Assembly (NCBI GenBank): GCA_003956705.1 | Contig: QZCP01000668.1 | Coordinates: 1 to 64,000 of the forward strand | Direction of reading: 5' to 3' | DNA length: 64,000 bases | Source: Brevipalpus yothersi | Taxonomy: Eukaryota; Arthropoda; Arachnida; Trombidiformes; Tenuipalpidae | Part shown: in pieces, positions 11,740-22,109 of the stretch | Layout of the letters: each line of letters opens with the position of its first letter | How positions within the stretch are numbered: position 1 is the stretch's first letter | Position numbers and translations under genes: made by a program | Notes under the pieces: generated by a model | Databases searched by the model: none | Told to the model about the DNA's origin: nothing | Seen by the model: only the letters and a program-made list of their open reading frames with translations

Positions 11740-11982
11740 ATGGAAACTGATACCCTCAACCCCGCTAAAACACCTAGTCGAACACATTGGGACAGGGATT
11801 GTCCTCATGTGAATCTGAATTTAAATTCGGACGATGGACCGCAATTGAGATGGAGGCCTCTCATTCCTGAGGAAGATGAAGATACGAGATCAAGATTTCC
11901 TTGGATCAGAATGATCATTCTTTTGCTCACTGTTTTGACCATTGTAATAGTAGTGTTAATTTTACTTCGTAAAGAAAAATGA
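11740..11982 (+). CDS. Small single-pass membrane protein, unknown
   Basis: An 80-residue frame from an ATG to TGA. Residues 1-51 are hydrophilic, with an acidic stretch (PEEDEDTRSR). About 52-76 form one strongly hydrophobic helix of Ile, Leu and Val, and the protein ends in a short basic tail, RKEK. This layout is that of a tail-anchored or type II mini membrane protein. No family motif is recognised. It ends 265 bp before the convergent THOC1 gene. The coding-like N-terminus and clean architecture support it, but no splice or homology evidence is visible. Confidence 0.5.
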   Translation: METDTLNPAKTPSRTHWDRDCPHVNLNLNSDDGPQLRWRPLIPEEDEDTRSRFPWIRMIILLLTVLTIVIVVLILLRKEK

Positions 11983-12247
11983 AATTATAACTCACTATTC
12001 AAAAAGCTGTGGTTGGGAGGTGAAGCTCATGACTCACATTGTCAGAAAATTTAAGAGAAAGTTTATCAAATTTCTAGCTAATTATCGTGAGGATATTTGA
12101 GACTAACTCTATCCTGATCATGGTTGGGAAAATACGAAGATCGAGAAGAATTGTTGAGATATGATTCAAAATGACAAAATTTATTCAATGCTAAACTATA
12201 TGATGATTTGAAGAGTGTTAAATTTACAAATTTGAGCTTTTTTCAAA

Positions 12248-14062
12248 CTATTTCTCTCCAGGAGGTACTTCTGAAGATATACCATTATTCGAATTTTCAT
12301 CTACTTGTTTTAGAAGCTCATCATTGCTTATATCCTCAGCATCCTGTATAGCCAGTTCTTGATGCGTCTTGTTATTATCAGCGGCTGCTGTCAAATCTTT
12401 GATTAATCTCTCGATAGCATCATCAAGATAATGGTTGATAGGTTTCATTAGAGATTGATTGGAAGGCATGAAAAAGCGCTGTGACTTTTGACTCATGAGT
12501 CGCAGAGATCTCCAAGCAAAATCACTCTTTTCGGCGAGCGACTTTCTTCTCTCTTCAGGTGTCATCGTGTCGAATTTTGAGATGGCTTCCTCGAAGAATC
12601 TGTTCAGTGTTGGAGTAAAAATTCGACTCTTACTGAGACACGCTTCCCAATTATCTGGACATAAGTTCCAAATTTTACAGAGCTCAGGACCACCGATGAT
12701 CACCCTTCCCTCTTCAGAAGCCTTCTTGAGCTCATCGCCTAATCTTTTCTTAGGAGCTATATTGAATTCAACTTCAGCTGGATCATTCACAGTTTTAAGA
12801 GTGGGACAATTCTCATTTTTCCAGTTATTCCAGAATGCATCTCTTTTCAATGCGTGTTCGATGCATTTCCTCATCGCAGAACCATTAGGTGGAGTTTCCT
12901 CAATCAATTCTAAAATTTTGGCATCTGATTCTTTGATCCAATTCAATTGATCCTCACTGATGAGGAAATTATCTTGTCGTACCCGGGAGGGACTTTGTAA
13001 GTATTGGAAAAGTACCAAAAATTGAATCAAAATATATCTCCTGAAGGATGAATCACTGAGCTGCAGCTCTAAAAGTTTTTGATTGGTCAAATATCTTGTG
13101 AAATGCATTTCACTATACTTTTCATATAAATCAGGGTCATTTTCTAGTATCTTGAGATCCAGAGAGTTTGATGAGTCCAGTTTATAGGTGGAAAGTACGG
13201 AGAGTATATCGTTACTATAGGCTTGAAATTGTTTCCAATTCGACTTCTGGTTCAATGAATTAGGGTTTCGAAAAAAAGTTTGCAAATACCAAAACTTGCG
13301 ATACAAGTTGTAGTCTACTTGAATTGTTTCAGCAGTGGACATTTCACCATCTTCCATTGAAATGTCATCACCTCCAACTGAACTGTCCACCTCATCAAGA
13401 CCAATCGTTATTGTGTTCTCCAAATTGAACTGAGAAGTCAAGTTGAGTCCCGAGCGCTCAAAGAGAGGAAAGAATCTTGCTAAAAGTTCCAAAATTCTTC
13501 CTCCAAAAACAGTATTCTGTGACTTCGACAATCTTCTCAAAAGGTCGTTACAGCATCGAAGCATTTGATTTTTTACTTGGTCAAAAAACAGAGGCTCTTT
13601 CCATATGTCGACTCGCTTCTCCAATAATTCGAAAAGTTTCTCACATTCATCCAATTTTTTACTCTCGAAGAGATCAGCGAAGAGATTAACTGGGAGATTA
13701 CCAGTACAAACTCCACCACGAACAGCTTGAATTGAAATCTCTAGAAGACGATCATACCACTGGAAGTCATTACCTTTGTTCTTGATGATATAATCAAACA
13801 GAATCTCTCTGAATACTAAATCAAATATGGCCTTGATCTCGTTTTCTGGGAATTCCGGAAGATTTTTGATACGATCCTTGCTCAAGTTGACTAATTTGTC
13901 AGCTGAACCACTTTTTATGCAAGTTTTCAAGCAGTCCTAGAAACGAGGAAATTTTCAATCAAAACAACGAAATAGAGAACGAATTCATTTAAATGAACTC
14001 ACATTGGCAGACTTTTTTATATTATGTACTATTGACATTTCGATATCACTATGAGTGACCAT
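12248..14062 (-). CDS. THOC1: THO complex subunit 1 (THOC1/Hpr1)
   Basis: A subunit of the nuclear THO complex, which couples transcription to mRNP packaging and export within TREX. Two exons: 14062-14003 (20 codons, ATG at 14062) and 13936-12248, separated by a 66-bp GT-AG intron; phase is kept and the product is 582 residues. The first long in-frame codon of exon 2 is a TTG, so the upstream exon is needed for a proper start. The family signature VDYNLYRKFWYLQTFFRNP lies mid-protein, followed by the conserved helical region with NDPAEVEFN and the CPDNWEAC motif. Human THOC1 is 657 residues and ends in a death domain; this protein stops about 75 residues short, with an acidic tail where that domain would sit, so the death domain appears absent. 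It lies 96 bp downstream of the CHCHD7-like gene on the same strand. Confidence 0.95.
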
Positions 14063-14158
14063 CTTGGTTTTCGGGGGGAAGTTAACCAGAAATCAAATCA
14101 GCCAAAAGGAAGAGTTGAAAAGTTGAGTACAACGCGTGTAATTGGGATAAATTAATGT

Positions 14159-14754
14159 CTATTCACTCTTTCTAGTCTCTTCATTAACATTGAAGTATTC
14201 AGGACCATTGATACCGTATGTACCGTAATATTCGTAAATTGATGGCCAATCTTTGGGTTCTGGAAAGTAGGGCTTAATATTTCTTCGAATACGATCCAAT
14301 TTAACTTTTTTCCAGAATGTACAACAATTGACGTGCTCTTTAAGTTCCTTTGTACAAGATCTATCAGGAAACGGATCAGATCTACAGAAAGAAAATTGAA
14401 CAAAAACTCAAAACTTCGAACTCGCACAATCATTCAGAAAAAAATATAGAGAAAATGCCTGCTCAAAATGGATCAAGTTTTCAAGGTTAATAGTGAGATT
14501 TGTCTCCCCTTCAATTGATCATACGACAATTAGAAGAAACCACCAATCATGGATCAATAAAAGAATATAGAAGGAAAGCAATTGAAATTTCCGAAACAAA
14601 TAAAATGACAAACTCACTTTTTTTCTTGCAGGCACTTTGTAGATCTCACATACAGCTCATAACATGGATGATTACGATTTTTTTCTTCTATGTCTACACG
14701 TTTCTGATATCTACGGTTAAATTCTGATCCTAGTCTTTGTACTGGTGACTGCAT
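14159..14754 (-). CDS. CHCHD7: Twin CX9C protein, CHCHD7/COX23-like
   Basis: A small protein of the mitochondrial intermembrane space class imported by the MIA40 relay; COX23/CHCHD7 is linked to cytochrome oxidase assembly and translation. Two exons: 14754-14618 and 14381-14159, with a 236-bp intron (donor GTGAGT, acceptor CTGTAG), product 119 residues. The cysteines form two exact CX9C pairs, C31/C41 and C55/C65, joined by a 13-residue linker. The sequence after the second pair (CCTFWKKV, then a KPYFP segment) matches the CHCHD7 pattern of a CRRFW-like motif followed by VKPFMP. The ATG at 14754 is preceded by an in-frame TGA. The C-terminal extension of about 35 residues is longer than in vertebrates. 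The gene was recovered by joining exons, since each exon alone is short. Confidence 0.85.
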
Positions 14755-15316
14755 TACAAGTCCATATGATCAAATATTTTGAATCACAAACCATTAAATT
14801 GGAAAAACCATGTCCACTCAACGCATGAAAACACCATCAAACAAGTGAAAACAAATCACAAACACAGCAAGTACAAAAAATGTAAACAATGTCGGCGTGA
14901 GTAGAAGAGCATCCAGCCAATCGGGAAGCGTTTCGATTGGAAGAAGCGCAATTCTCCAGCATTTGAGAGAGAAGATTCAGTAGACATGTTTCCAATTAGT
15001 TGATTTTTTATTTTATTGGAGATTTAAATTAACTCCCCTAGAAAGTGAAATTTTCCTCATTTTTCCTTCAAGTAAGGCCCCAAACTAGTGTGGAAAAAAT
15101 TCCTGCAAGGCATCTGGCAAAGCAAACAGACACAAAAATCACATAGAACCGAACCGATATGTACTATGAGCTGCGAGAATTGTGAGGGAAAAATTGCAGC
15201 AGCCAATGAACTAGTTTTGAGTTCATATCTGTTCGAGATTATCATTGGGAATGTATTTTCCAGATAAACCAGTATTTTTGGATAATATCATAAAATTTTC
15301 GACTTTAATTTCTAAC
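14755..15316. other. Intergenic, CHCHD7-like to tRNA
   Basis: AT-rich DNA with no convincing gene. It should contain the promoter of the CHCHD7-like gene (minus strand), but I can name no specific element. Confidence 0.5.
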
Positions 15317-15396
15317 GGGAAGGTGGCCGAGCGGTCTAAGGCGCTGGTTTAAGGCACCAGTCCGAAAGGGCGTGGGTTCGAATCCCACCCTTCTCA
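15317..15396 (+). tRNA. tRNA-Leu (anticodon AAG)
   Basis: An 80-nt type II tRNA. The acceptor stem GGGAAGG pairs with CCTTCTC (one G-T pair) and the discriminator is A. The anticodon stem CTGGT/ACCAG encloses the 7-nt loop TTAAGGC, so the anticodon is AAG, read as IAG in vivo. A variable arm follows, and the T arm is GTGGG-TTCGAAT-CCCAC. Internal promoter boxes are visible: A box TGGCCGAGCGG and B box GGTTCGAATCC. No intron is present, and the CCA end is not encoded, as usual for eukaryotes. Confidence 0.97.
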
Positions 15397-15399
15397 GCC

Positions 15400-15404
15400 T
15401 TTTT
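15400..15404 (+). terminator. RNA polymerase III terminator
   Basis: A run of five T residues starts 4 nt after the tRNA discriminator base, the standard Pol III stop signal. Confidence 0.8.
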
Positions 15405-15954
15405 GCTGGTTCGAATCATGATCATGTTCAATCCAAGCATTTTGCTTTCCTTGTCAAGTGTCATCAATAGCAACTTTTCATGATGTTGGGATGCTCAAAA
15501 GATGCTCCAGAAAATTTTTCTCTATCTTGTTCCACTATCTCATTGATAGCTGGTTCGTTTCAATGTTAATTGATCAGGCGTGTGGTGAAAATACGGGTGA
15601 CACAGAGCTCTATCTCGGTACAATTTCCAATCGAACTCATTAGATGGAATGTTTCAAATACTCTTCTCTTCTGTTCATTCGGATGCAAAGTTAGTAGTCT
15701 TTATCACTGTCAAATGCATCTGTTAGGTTTACCATTTACACATCATGGGGGTTTTTCAACCAATCGATTCTAGGGGTTTTTGTTTAGTGTTTTTAATGAT
15801 GATTGTTTGAAGTTAGATGATGTGGCAGAGTAAGAAAGCAGATGGTTTGAAAAGCAGTGAATCACATAAACTCACTTTAATGACTAAGAAAATTTTCGAA
15901 ATAAAATTCAAAATAAATTGCTTAAATATTTACATTTCGAGTAGAAAAATAGGA
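15405..15954. other. Intergenic, tRNA to ERO1 3' end
   Basis: AT-rich DNA. Two overlapping short + frames (60-67 codons) show no family features and are treated as chance. Confidence 0.5.
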
Positions 15955-17806
15955 TCAAGTTTTTAACATTTTATTGAAAATCTCTAGACTACTTATACTT
16001 GTTGATAAACGAGTCAAACCGTTGATCAAAGAAACAATCTCATGCCTATGCAGATATATGGTGTCCAAATTATGAGTGGTTAGTATTTTAAATGCTGTTC
16101 CTAATCCATGAATTTGCAATTTTCCCCATAATTTACACTTATCACATCCAACACAATCCATGATGTTGGTTGAAATATTATGAAAATGGCGAGCAAATTC
16201 TTGCGCTACTGCTGGCTCTTGTCTGAACAGCGTTGATTCATTGAAATGCCATTTGAACGATCTGTTCGACATGAAAAAAGGAAAAATAAGAGAGACTCAA
16301 GAAGAGGCTAACTCAGATTGGAGAAGCTGAATTTACAACTTTGCTTCCTCAAAGAGGAAGGATAGAAAATGTGAACACTTCTCTACATACCTAACAATTT
16401 TGAGAAGATTTCGCATAGCTTCTCGGGTTGCGTTTTGATCTCCACTAGACCTCCAATTAACTTTGGTTAATAAATACTGATCAGCTTTATTCAATGCTCT
16501 CAATTCCAAAAGGAATAAAAAGTAGAGGTTTTTGATGAAGCTGTTATTACCTAGATAGAGAGAAATTGATAATTAATTGCATCAATTTTTCATCAGATGT
16601 CTACTTGGACCCACCTTCAAAACGCTTTACAAATTCTTGCTTATTATAAGTGAAGGTTCCATCCATCAAAAGATAGGATGAACACAAGTGAATATTAATG
16701 GACGAATGTAAACCAGAGATTGCCCGATAGAAAACTCTCTCCTCATAGCACATACTGTCCATCGAGAAGGGACTTCCTTGACGCTCGAAGAAGCAATTTT
16801 CTTCATAAATCGAACGCCAAATTCTATGAGCAGATTCCCCTTTATATCCTGTGATAAGGAAGAGAAATTAGTGACTCGTTCAGACTAATGAAGTTAAATG
16901 TCATCACCTGTGTAACGTTCTGGATTTAACAACAAGTCTATGTACTGTCCATCATCTTGATCATGTTCATAACATTCGAATAGAGTATTCATAGTTTCCA
17001 CGTGTTCATTTGATATTGTGCGATCCACTTCGGAGAGTTTGCTAGTAGCTGAGCAGTCATCAGCAGATGTATCATCTAAGGATTGATCAAAAAAACCAAA
17101 TTGAATGTTAGAATCGAAAAATAAAACGCCACAGAGTAAAAACATACTCTTACGCTTTTCCTCATCGAATATTTCAGGCGGTAACGCAGATTTATCACAA
17201 AATTGTATGGAACAATCCCTGGGAAAAATATTGAATATTGAATAAGAAAATTATCACTATCAGAACAGCAAATTGTGTTTGTTTTACAATGAAAGTTCGA
17301 CTATTTACCAACCTGAGTGAACACCTATCATCATTTGACCATAATTTGCATTCACGATTGAGATTAAGTTTCACGTAACGAAAGAAATCCATTGATATGA
17401 TTGATTGTAGTCTAGGAGTAAGGTGGACATTATTGAATGTCTCAATGTTGGCTAATAATGGCTTATGAAGATCATTAGATAATGGAATAAAATCATCCAA
17501 ATTTTCTTGCTTCAAAGTATCGAGAAAAGTTGGTCTATTTTTGCCGGATAAAAATTTTGACTCTTTCGGTCTGAATGATTGTTCGGATGATTGTCCAAGC
17601 GTATCTTTACTCGATTGATGATTTTTTGTGGTAATATTTTCTCCCTCCAATCGGTAGAAATGGAAATGGAAAATCCCGATCGCAATAATACAAATTAGAA
17701 GAGCACCGATGAACACAGTATAATGATGATGATTCTTGATGGTGACACTTTTATCTTTCATACTGATATCACCATACTTGCCCTTGGACACATCAGTGAC
17801 CCGCAT
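15955..17806 (-). CDS. ERO1: ERO1 endoplasmic reticulum oxidoreductin, atypical N-terminus
   Basis: An FAD-dependent thiol oxidase that re-oxidises protein disulfide isomerase in the ER lumen, passing electrons to oxygen. Six exons (17806-17313, 17218-17154, 17075-16908, 16848-16615, 16550-16391, 16261-15955) join in phase to 475 residues. The shuttle pair is C162/C167 (RCSLRDC), with a further Cys at 172. The FAD-region signature DLLLNPERYTGY and EENCF follow, and the inner active site is CVGCDKC (C410, C413, C416). Oddly, residues 31-50 form a hydrophobic helix after about 30 polar residues, suggesting a type II membrane anchor. The usual CxC...CxC cluster before ETxxxFNN is missing: the region LDDFIPLSNDLHKP has no cysteine. 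I chose the ATG at 17806; the frame is open further upstream, so a short extra first exon (for example from an ATG near 17916) is possible. Confidence 0.94.
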
Positions 17807-18282
17807 ACTAGCCACTACTGCCACCGCCTTTACCACAGATATCTCATTAACTATTACAACAATCAATTGGATAACAATTCAAATTTAAAATCTTCTTACT
17901 TGTAATAAATCACCATGAAATCTGATGGAAAAAAATCTGTTCAATATATTCAGTCTCTCTCTCTCTCTTCCTTACGCTGACTCAGCGCAAGCTCAAGCGT
18001 CAAACGTAAACAAATACGCAAATACGCAAACAGCTTTTGATTTTTTCAACTTTTTTTCGGCCTCCTATCCACAACATATATCAAGTGGACTTGCCAAAAA
18101 AAGTGGCTCAAGTTCAGATGCCTGTTGGCCAACCCTGTCCAATCTCTCTTCCGCTATACATGTATATAATCTCAGAATAGAGAGAGAGAGTTCACTCTCA
18201 TTTCCGTTTTGTCAATTTTATCAACCTTTTTTTCATGTTCACTACTCTCTTGTCGGTCTTCCTCTTGCTCTGCAAGTTTTCA

Positions 18283-18368
18283 TTTCTCTTTCTCTTTCTC
18301 TTTCTCTTTCTCTTTCTCTTTCTCTTTCTCTTTCTCTTTCTCTTTCTCTTTCTCTTTCTCTTTCTCTT
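18283..18368. repeat. (TTTCTC)n hexanucleotide array
   Basis: About 14 near-perfect TTTCTC units, distinct from the dinucleotide arrays elsewhere in the window. Confidence 0.97.
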
Positions 18369-19701
18369 TATCAAGCCACATCTTGTAACAGCTCACCAGA
18401 GTTGATACATTCACAATTTAAAGGTTTCAGATTTTTTGTGAGTCAGAATCCAAATGATTGTTCGGTTGTAGAGGCAGATATAGATATGCATAGTACCATG
18501 ATCATTTAGAAGAATAAATGCACTCACACATGCACCACTTCATTCATCGATCATAAAGATGAATTGACGGCTGTGTTTCATAGGGTGTGAATTGTGGAAA
18601 AAAAATATCACCAAATTCAGTTGTAATTCTAGACCAGCATCGATGGTTCCCTATACGATGGGTACTATGGAGGGAATTTTGCCGTTGGTTATTCAAATTG
18701 AGAGCTAGAAACTTTTGAGAATTATTTCCCCAGCTTTAATTGTGGATAATTTTCCCTTCAATTTTTTTGTCTTTCTTTGTTCAAAAACTTCCATTCGACT
18801 ACTGTATTTGATTTACAATTTTTCAGCCTCTATTGCCCCCGAGAGAATTGTTTTCCTTGACCCAGTCAGCCAATTCCAGAGATTTTCAGGAATGTCTGAG
18901 GTGCGAAAATCTAGCAACTTTTTGAATGCAAATGATCCGTTCAAATGCTTTTCAATTTGATTTTGAATCATAATCATTTTGATCTCGTCAACTTCTAAGC
19001 AAACACCAAAGAAGCTGTTTTGAGTGAGAAGGAAAAATTTGATTCAGGGCTTTCCAATCACATAATTTTTTCTCTGATCCCAGGTAATGACGATTATTTT
19101 CGGTCGATGCTGAAACCTGTTCGAGAAGCTTTTGTTCTGATAGAGAAAGAGAGAAAGTTTGAAGACAAAGAAAAGTTGAATCTTTTTCTTTCTTCAAGAT
19201 GCTAAGTCAACATGATGTAATCGTTGCAATTGGGAAACTTTTCATCTCACAAGTTGCTAGTTGAAACAAGCTTGAATGGAACCTTATGTGCCTATGGTTC
19301 CAACCTTCTTCTCAACTGCGTGCATGGTATAATATGAAGCATAATATTCAAATTCAGCTCTTCATAATGTCAATCAAGCGAAACAAATTTGAGATGACTT
19401 ATCCTACTCAGATAAATATTCTTTCTAAAAAATTTACGAAGAGTGAGAAGAAGATGAAAAATATTTCATGTTTCTCTATTGTTGTGGCTTTTGCAAACGA
19501 ACTAAAATTGAGAAGAAATTTGTCCAGCACAATCGAAAAAAAGAAGTGCATGAGAGAGTACATCAAGCAGCTCGAACCTTGATCTTGACCGAATTTGAAG
19601 ACATTCTTCTTTAGTATGAATCTTTTTTGAGGCCAAAACGAAAAGAAAAAAATTCGTTTCTCATGAATACTTATGTAGCCTAGAAATTTCTTACACAACA
19701 T

Positions 19702-19722
19702 AGAGAGAGAGAGAGAGAGAGA
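19702..19722. repeat. Short (AG)n microsatellite
   Basis: About 21 bp of pure AG. Confidence 0.95.
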
Positions 19723-19912
19723 AGAAAAGTGAGAAAAATCAAAATTTCAACTCGTTGATGATCCTAAGAATTTTAGATGGGAAAAAAGTTTACTCAAGTG
19801 GTTGTTACTCGAGGACATGGATGTTTACTGGCTATTTTCTGTGATTAAGTAACTAAAAAAATTTCACTTTCTCATAAGTTGTTTTCATTCTCTCTCCTCC
19901 TAAGACCCGTAC

Positions 19913-19920
19913 TGACGTCA
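19913..19920. promoter_or_regulatory. CRE-like palindrome TGACGTCA
   Basis: A perfect 8-bp cyclic-AMP response element lies 264 bp upstream of the secreted protein start codon, just before a CT array. Such a site is occupied by CREB/ATF bZIP factors in other animals. Occurrence by chance is possible. Confidence 0.3.
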
Positions 19921-19954
19921 AATGTGCAATAAAACTTAAGAAATACATGTCTCT

Positions 19955-19960
<6 letters not shown>

Positions 19961-20018
<58 letters not shown>
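19961..20018. repeat. (CT)n microsatellite
   Basis: About 58 bp of pure CT, 166 bp before the secreted protein start codon. Confidence 0.97.
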
Positions 20019-20021
<3 letters not shown>

Positions 20022-20183
20022 AATGATGATGAGATGTTACCCTTGCACGACTGCTTACTTGTGAGCAGCTCTCTTGGCCTCTTCGTTGGCTAGCGATCGG
20101 ACTTGGCCACTTTCTAGTGAGCTATCATATCGTCAAGAGCTAGTAAGTAAAATTTTTCAACGATTGAAATCTCTCTGATCATC

Positions 20184-21916
20184 ATGAAGTATTTAGTCAT
20201 ATTTGCTGTTCTAGCCATTTTCGGTGAGTTTTTGGTGACTTTCAAAGTGATTGCAAAATAATTTTGCTACTATTTCTCCTTCAAATGACCAATGATATAC
20301 TGTTAGGTTAAAATTGAAATTAAATTTTTCTATCTCGTTCCTTGTAGGCTTCGGAAAAATTCGAGCACAATCATGTCATCTTCGTGAATTGGACCTTTGT
20401 GCTGCAACTCTTTTGGTTTTCACCAACAATCCATCAGGTGAGTTTTGAAACCACGGTAAAGTAGTCAAAGTTCTGTGCAATTTTCATGAGTTAAATCAGT
20501 CTATTGTTGAGAGAGAAACTCAGATTCTAACTGGATACCAAGAAGCCATACTTTTCATCAAATTGCTGTGAAAACTGTGATAGGGCTAAAATTTTGGAAA
20601 AATAGTTATACATGTTTGATGATTTGAGCTACTAAAACCACTTTCCAGGGAATTTATTGAATTTTGTTGTCTAGATTTGTTTGAAAAATATCAAGTTGAA
20701 TGGTTTCGAAAGAGAAAGTGAAAAAAAAAGCTGTCGACATTCAGAACAGGTTTGCTTATCTTTTCATTTAATATGCTCAGTGAATCCGGTTGGTTTACTT
20801 CATATTGAATTGAACGTACACATCTGATGTTGAAACTACTGTTTGAAATCATTGATAAATTGGGAACATTGAAAATCATTCAATTATCTAATGAATCGAG
20901 CTAAATTGAATCTTTTTCGTGTTCAGAGATTTTCTCTATCTAGCATTCTTTAATCCTCGATATCTGAACTTTATTTTGCAAACATTTTTCACACAGAGAG
21001 GAAAAATGATTCACGAAAAAAAACCTCTTTTTTCATTTCGCTCTCTCTCTCTCTCTCGCTCTCCATCTATCTAATAAAAACCCCATTCGCAACTTGTACC
21101 TGTACTGGTCTATGGAAAACTTTGATATGAGGAAGAAATGATTGTAAACATGATGAATAACAAGGAAAAGTAAACAATTTGACAAGAGCTTGCTCACCTT
21201 ACTCAAAATCATCGTTTCAGCTCCTTAGGCAAGATAATTCCATCATGCTGATCGCGACATTATCGTAGCAGAGAGTAATGTTTGAGCAAATACTGAATCT
21301 TTCATTCATTCACCTTGATGATTGTTCTCTTTTGTCTCCACTAACAGAAAATACTGGAACTGATGAAGAAATTGAGCGACAGTGTGGCTTCATTCGAGAG
21401 GCCGAAGAATGTCACAAGAATTACACTTCAAAGTGTGCTACTGAATCCCAAAGAGAGTTAGTTGACTTTTTAGGCACAAGTGGAAAAAAGATTTCCGACG
21501 AATTCTGTACAAAAGGTACAAAACTTCGTGAAGACTATAAGCGTCATGCAAGATGTATGAGTCAATCGAGGAAAGATGCCAAAAAGTGTACTCGAGATTT
21601 GAAATCAGCTCTCGAGGTGATCTCCAGCGTTGAATGGGATAAGCGAATCAGTACCAGTTGCTGTGCATTCAATCGATTCGATGATTGTCTCACTGATCAT
21701 CTACGAAAGGCTTGTGGTGAAGATGCAGTGAAAATAAGTGATCAACTAATTCGACTGGCAGCATCCCGTCTTCCTGAGATCATATGCAAAGCTTATGATG
21801 CAAAGAGCAAAAAATGCAAGGATCTTTTACCAGCGCCAGGCACAGCACCAACAGGAGGAAAGGCCAATTCTCTGCTCAATAGAGTCTTTGCAACTTATGT
21901 CAACAATCAGGACTAG
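20184..21916 (+). CDS. Secreted cysteine-rich protein, 27-kDa hemolymph glycoprotein-like
   Basis: Three exons (20184-20223, 20348-20437, 21348-21916) join in phase to 232 residues. The first exon is almost exactly a signal peptide (MKYLVIFAVLAIF), followed by a mature chain with many cysteines spread in a helical, charged sequence, including a CC doublet (STSCCAFNRFDDC) and a KACGED segment. One N-glycosylation site (NYT) is visible. The pattern of signal peptide, about 230 residues and CC...C...CG resembles the arthropod 27-kDa hemolymph glycoprotein family (DUF1397-like), but this rests on layout and is tentative. Introns are 124 and 910 bp; the second holds a short CT array near 21042. 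Role unknown, probably extracellular. Confidence 0.75.
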
Positions 21917-22109
21917 ATGGTTGATATCGGGTGATAGCCCAACTTGCATCATGATCCATAATGAGGCTGATTATCATTAAAAATGAGTTCCTTTTTTTCA
22001 ATACTAATCTCAAATAATCATAATTCTTCTACTCAAAATAAAAATTTGAATATCCATTCTTTTAGAGCGTGTAAATATTTTTCTTTTACAATAACTTTTA
22101 TTCAAAATT

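Larger units (their letters stand above)
17807..20183. other. Intergenic, ERO1 to secreted protein gene
   Basis: Divergent promoter region for ERO1 (minus) and the secreted protein gene at 20184 (plus). It contains a TTTCTC hexamer array, one AG and one CT array, and a CRE-like palindrome at 19913. Several + and - frames of 60-200 codons are low-complexity or chance. I see no gene. Confidence 0.5.

Noticed and set aside
17804..17866. Extension of ERO1 to the TTG at 17866
   Set aside because: TTG is an unlikely start; the ATG at 17806 is used instead, with a possible short first exon noted.
17925..18509. 194-codon + frame
   Set aside because: Its core is the TTTCTC array; the flanks have no coding character.
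19286..19701. Overlapping + and - frames of about 98 codons
   Set aside because: Opposite-strand pairs in AT-rich DNA with no family features.
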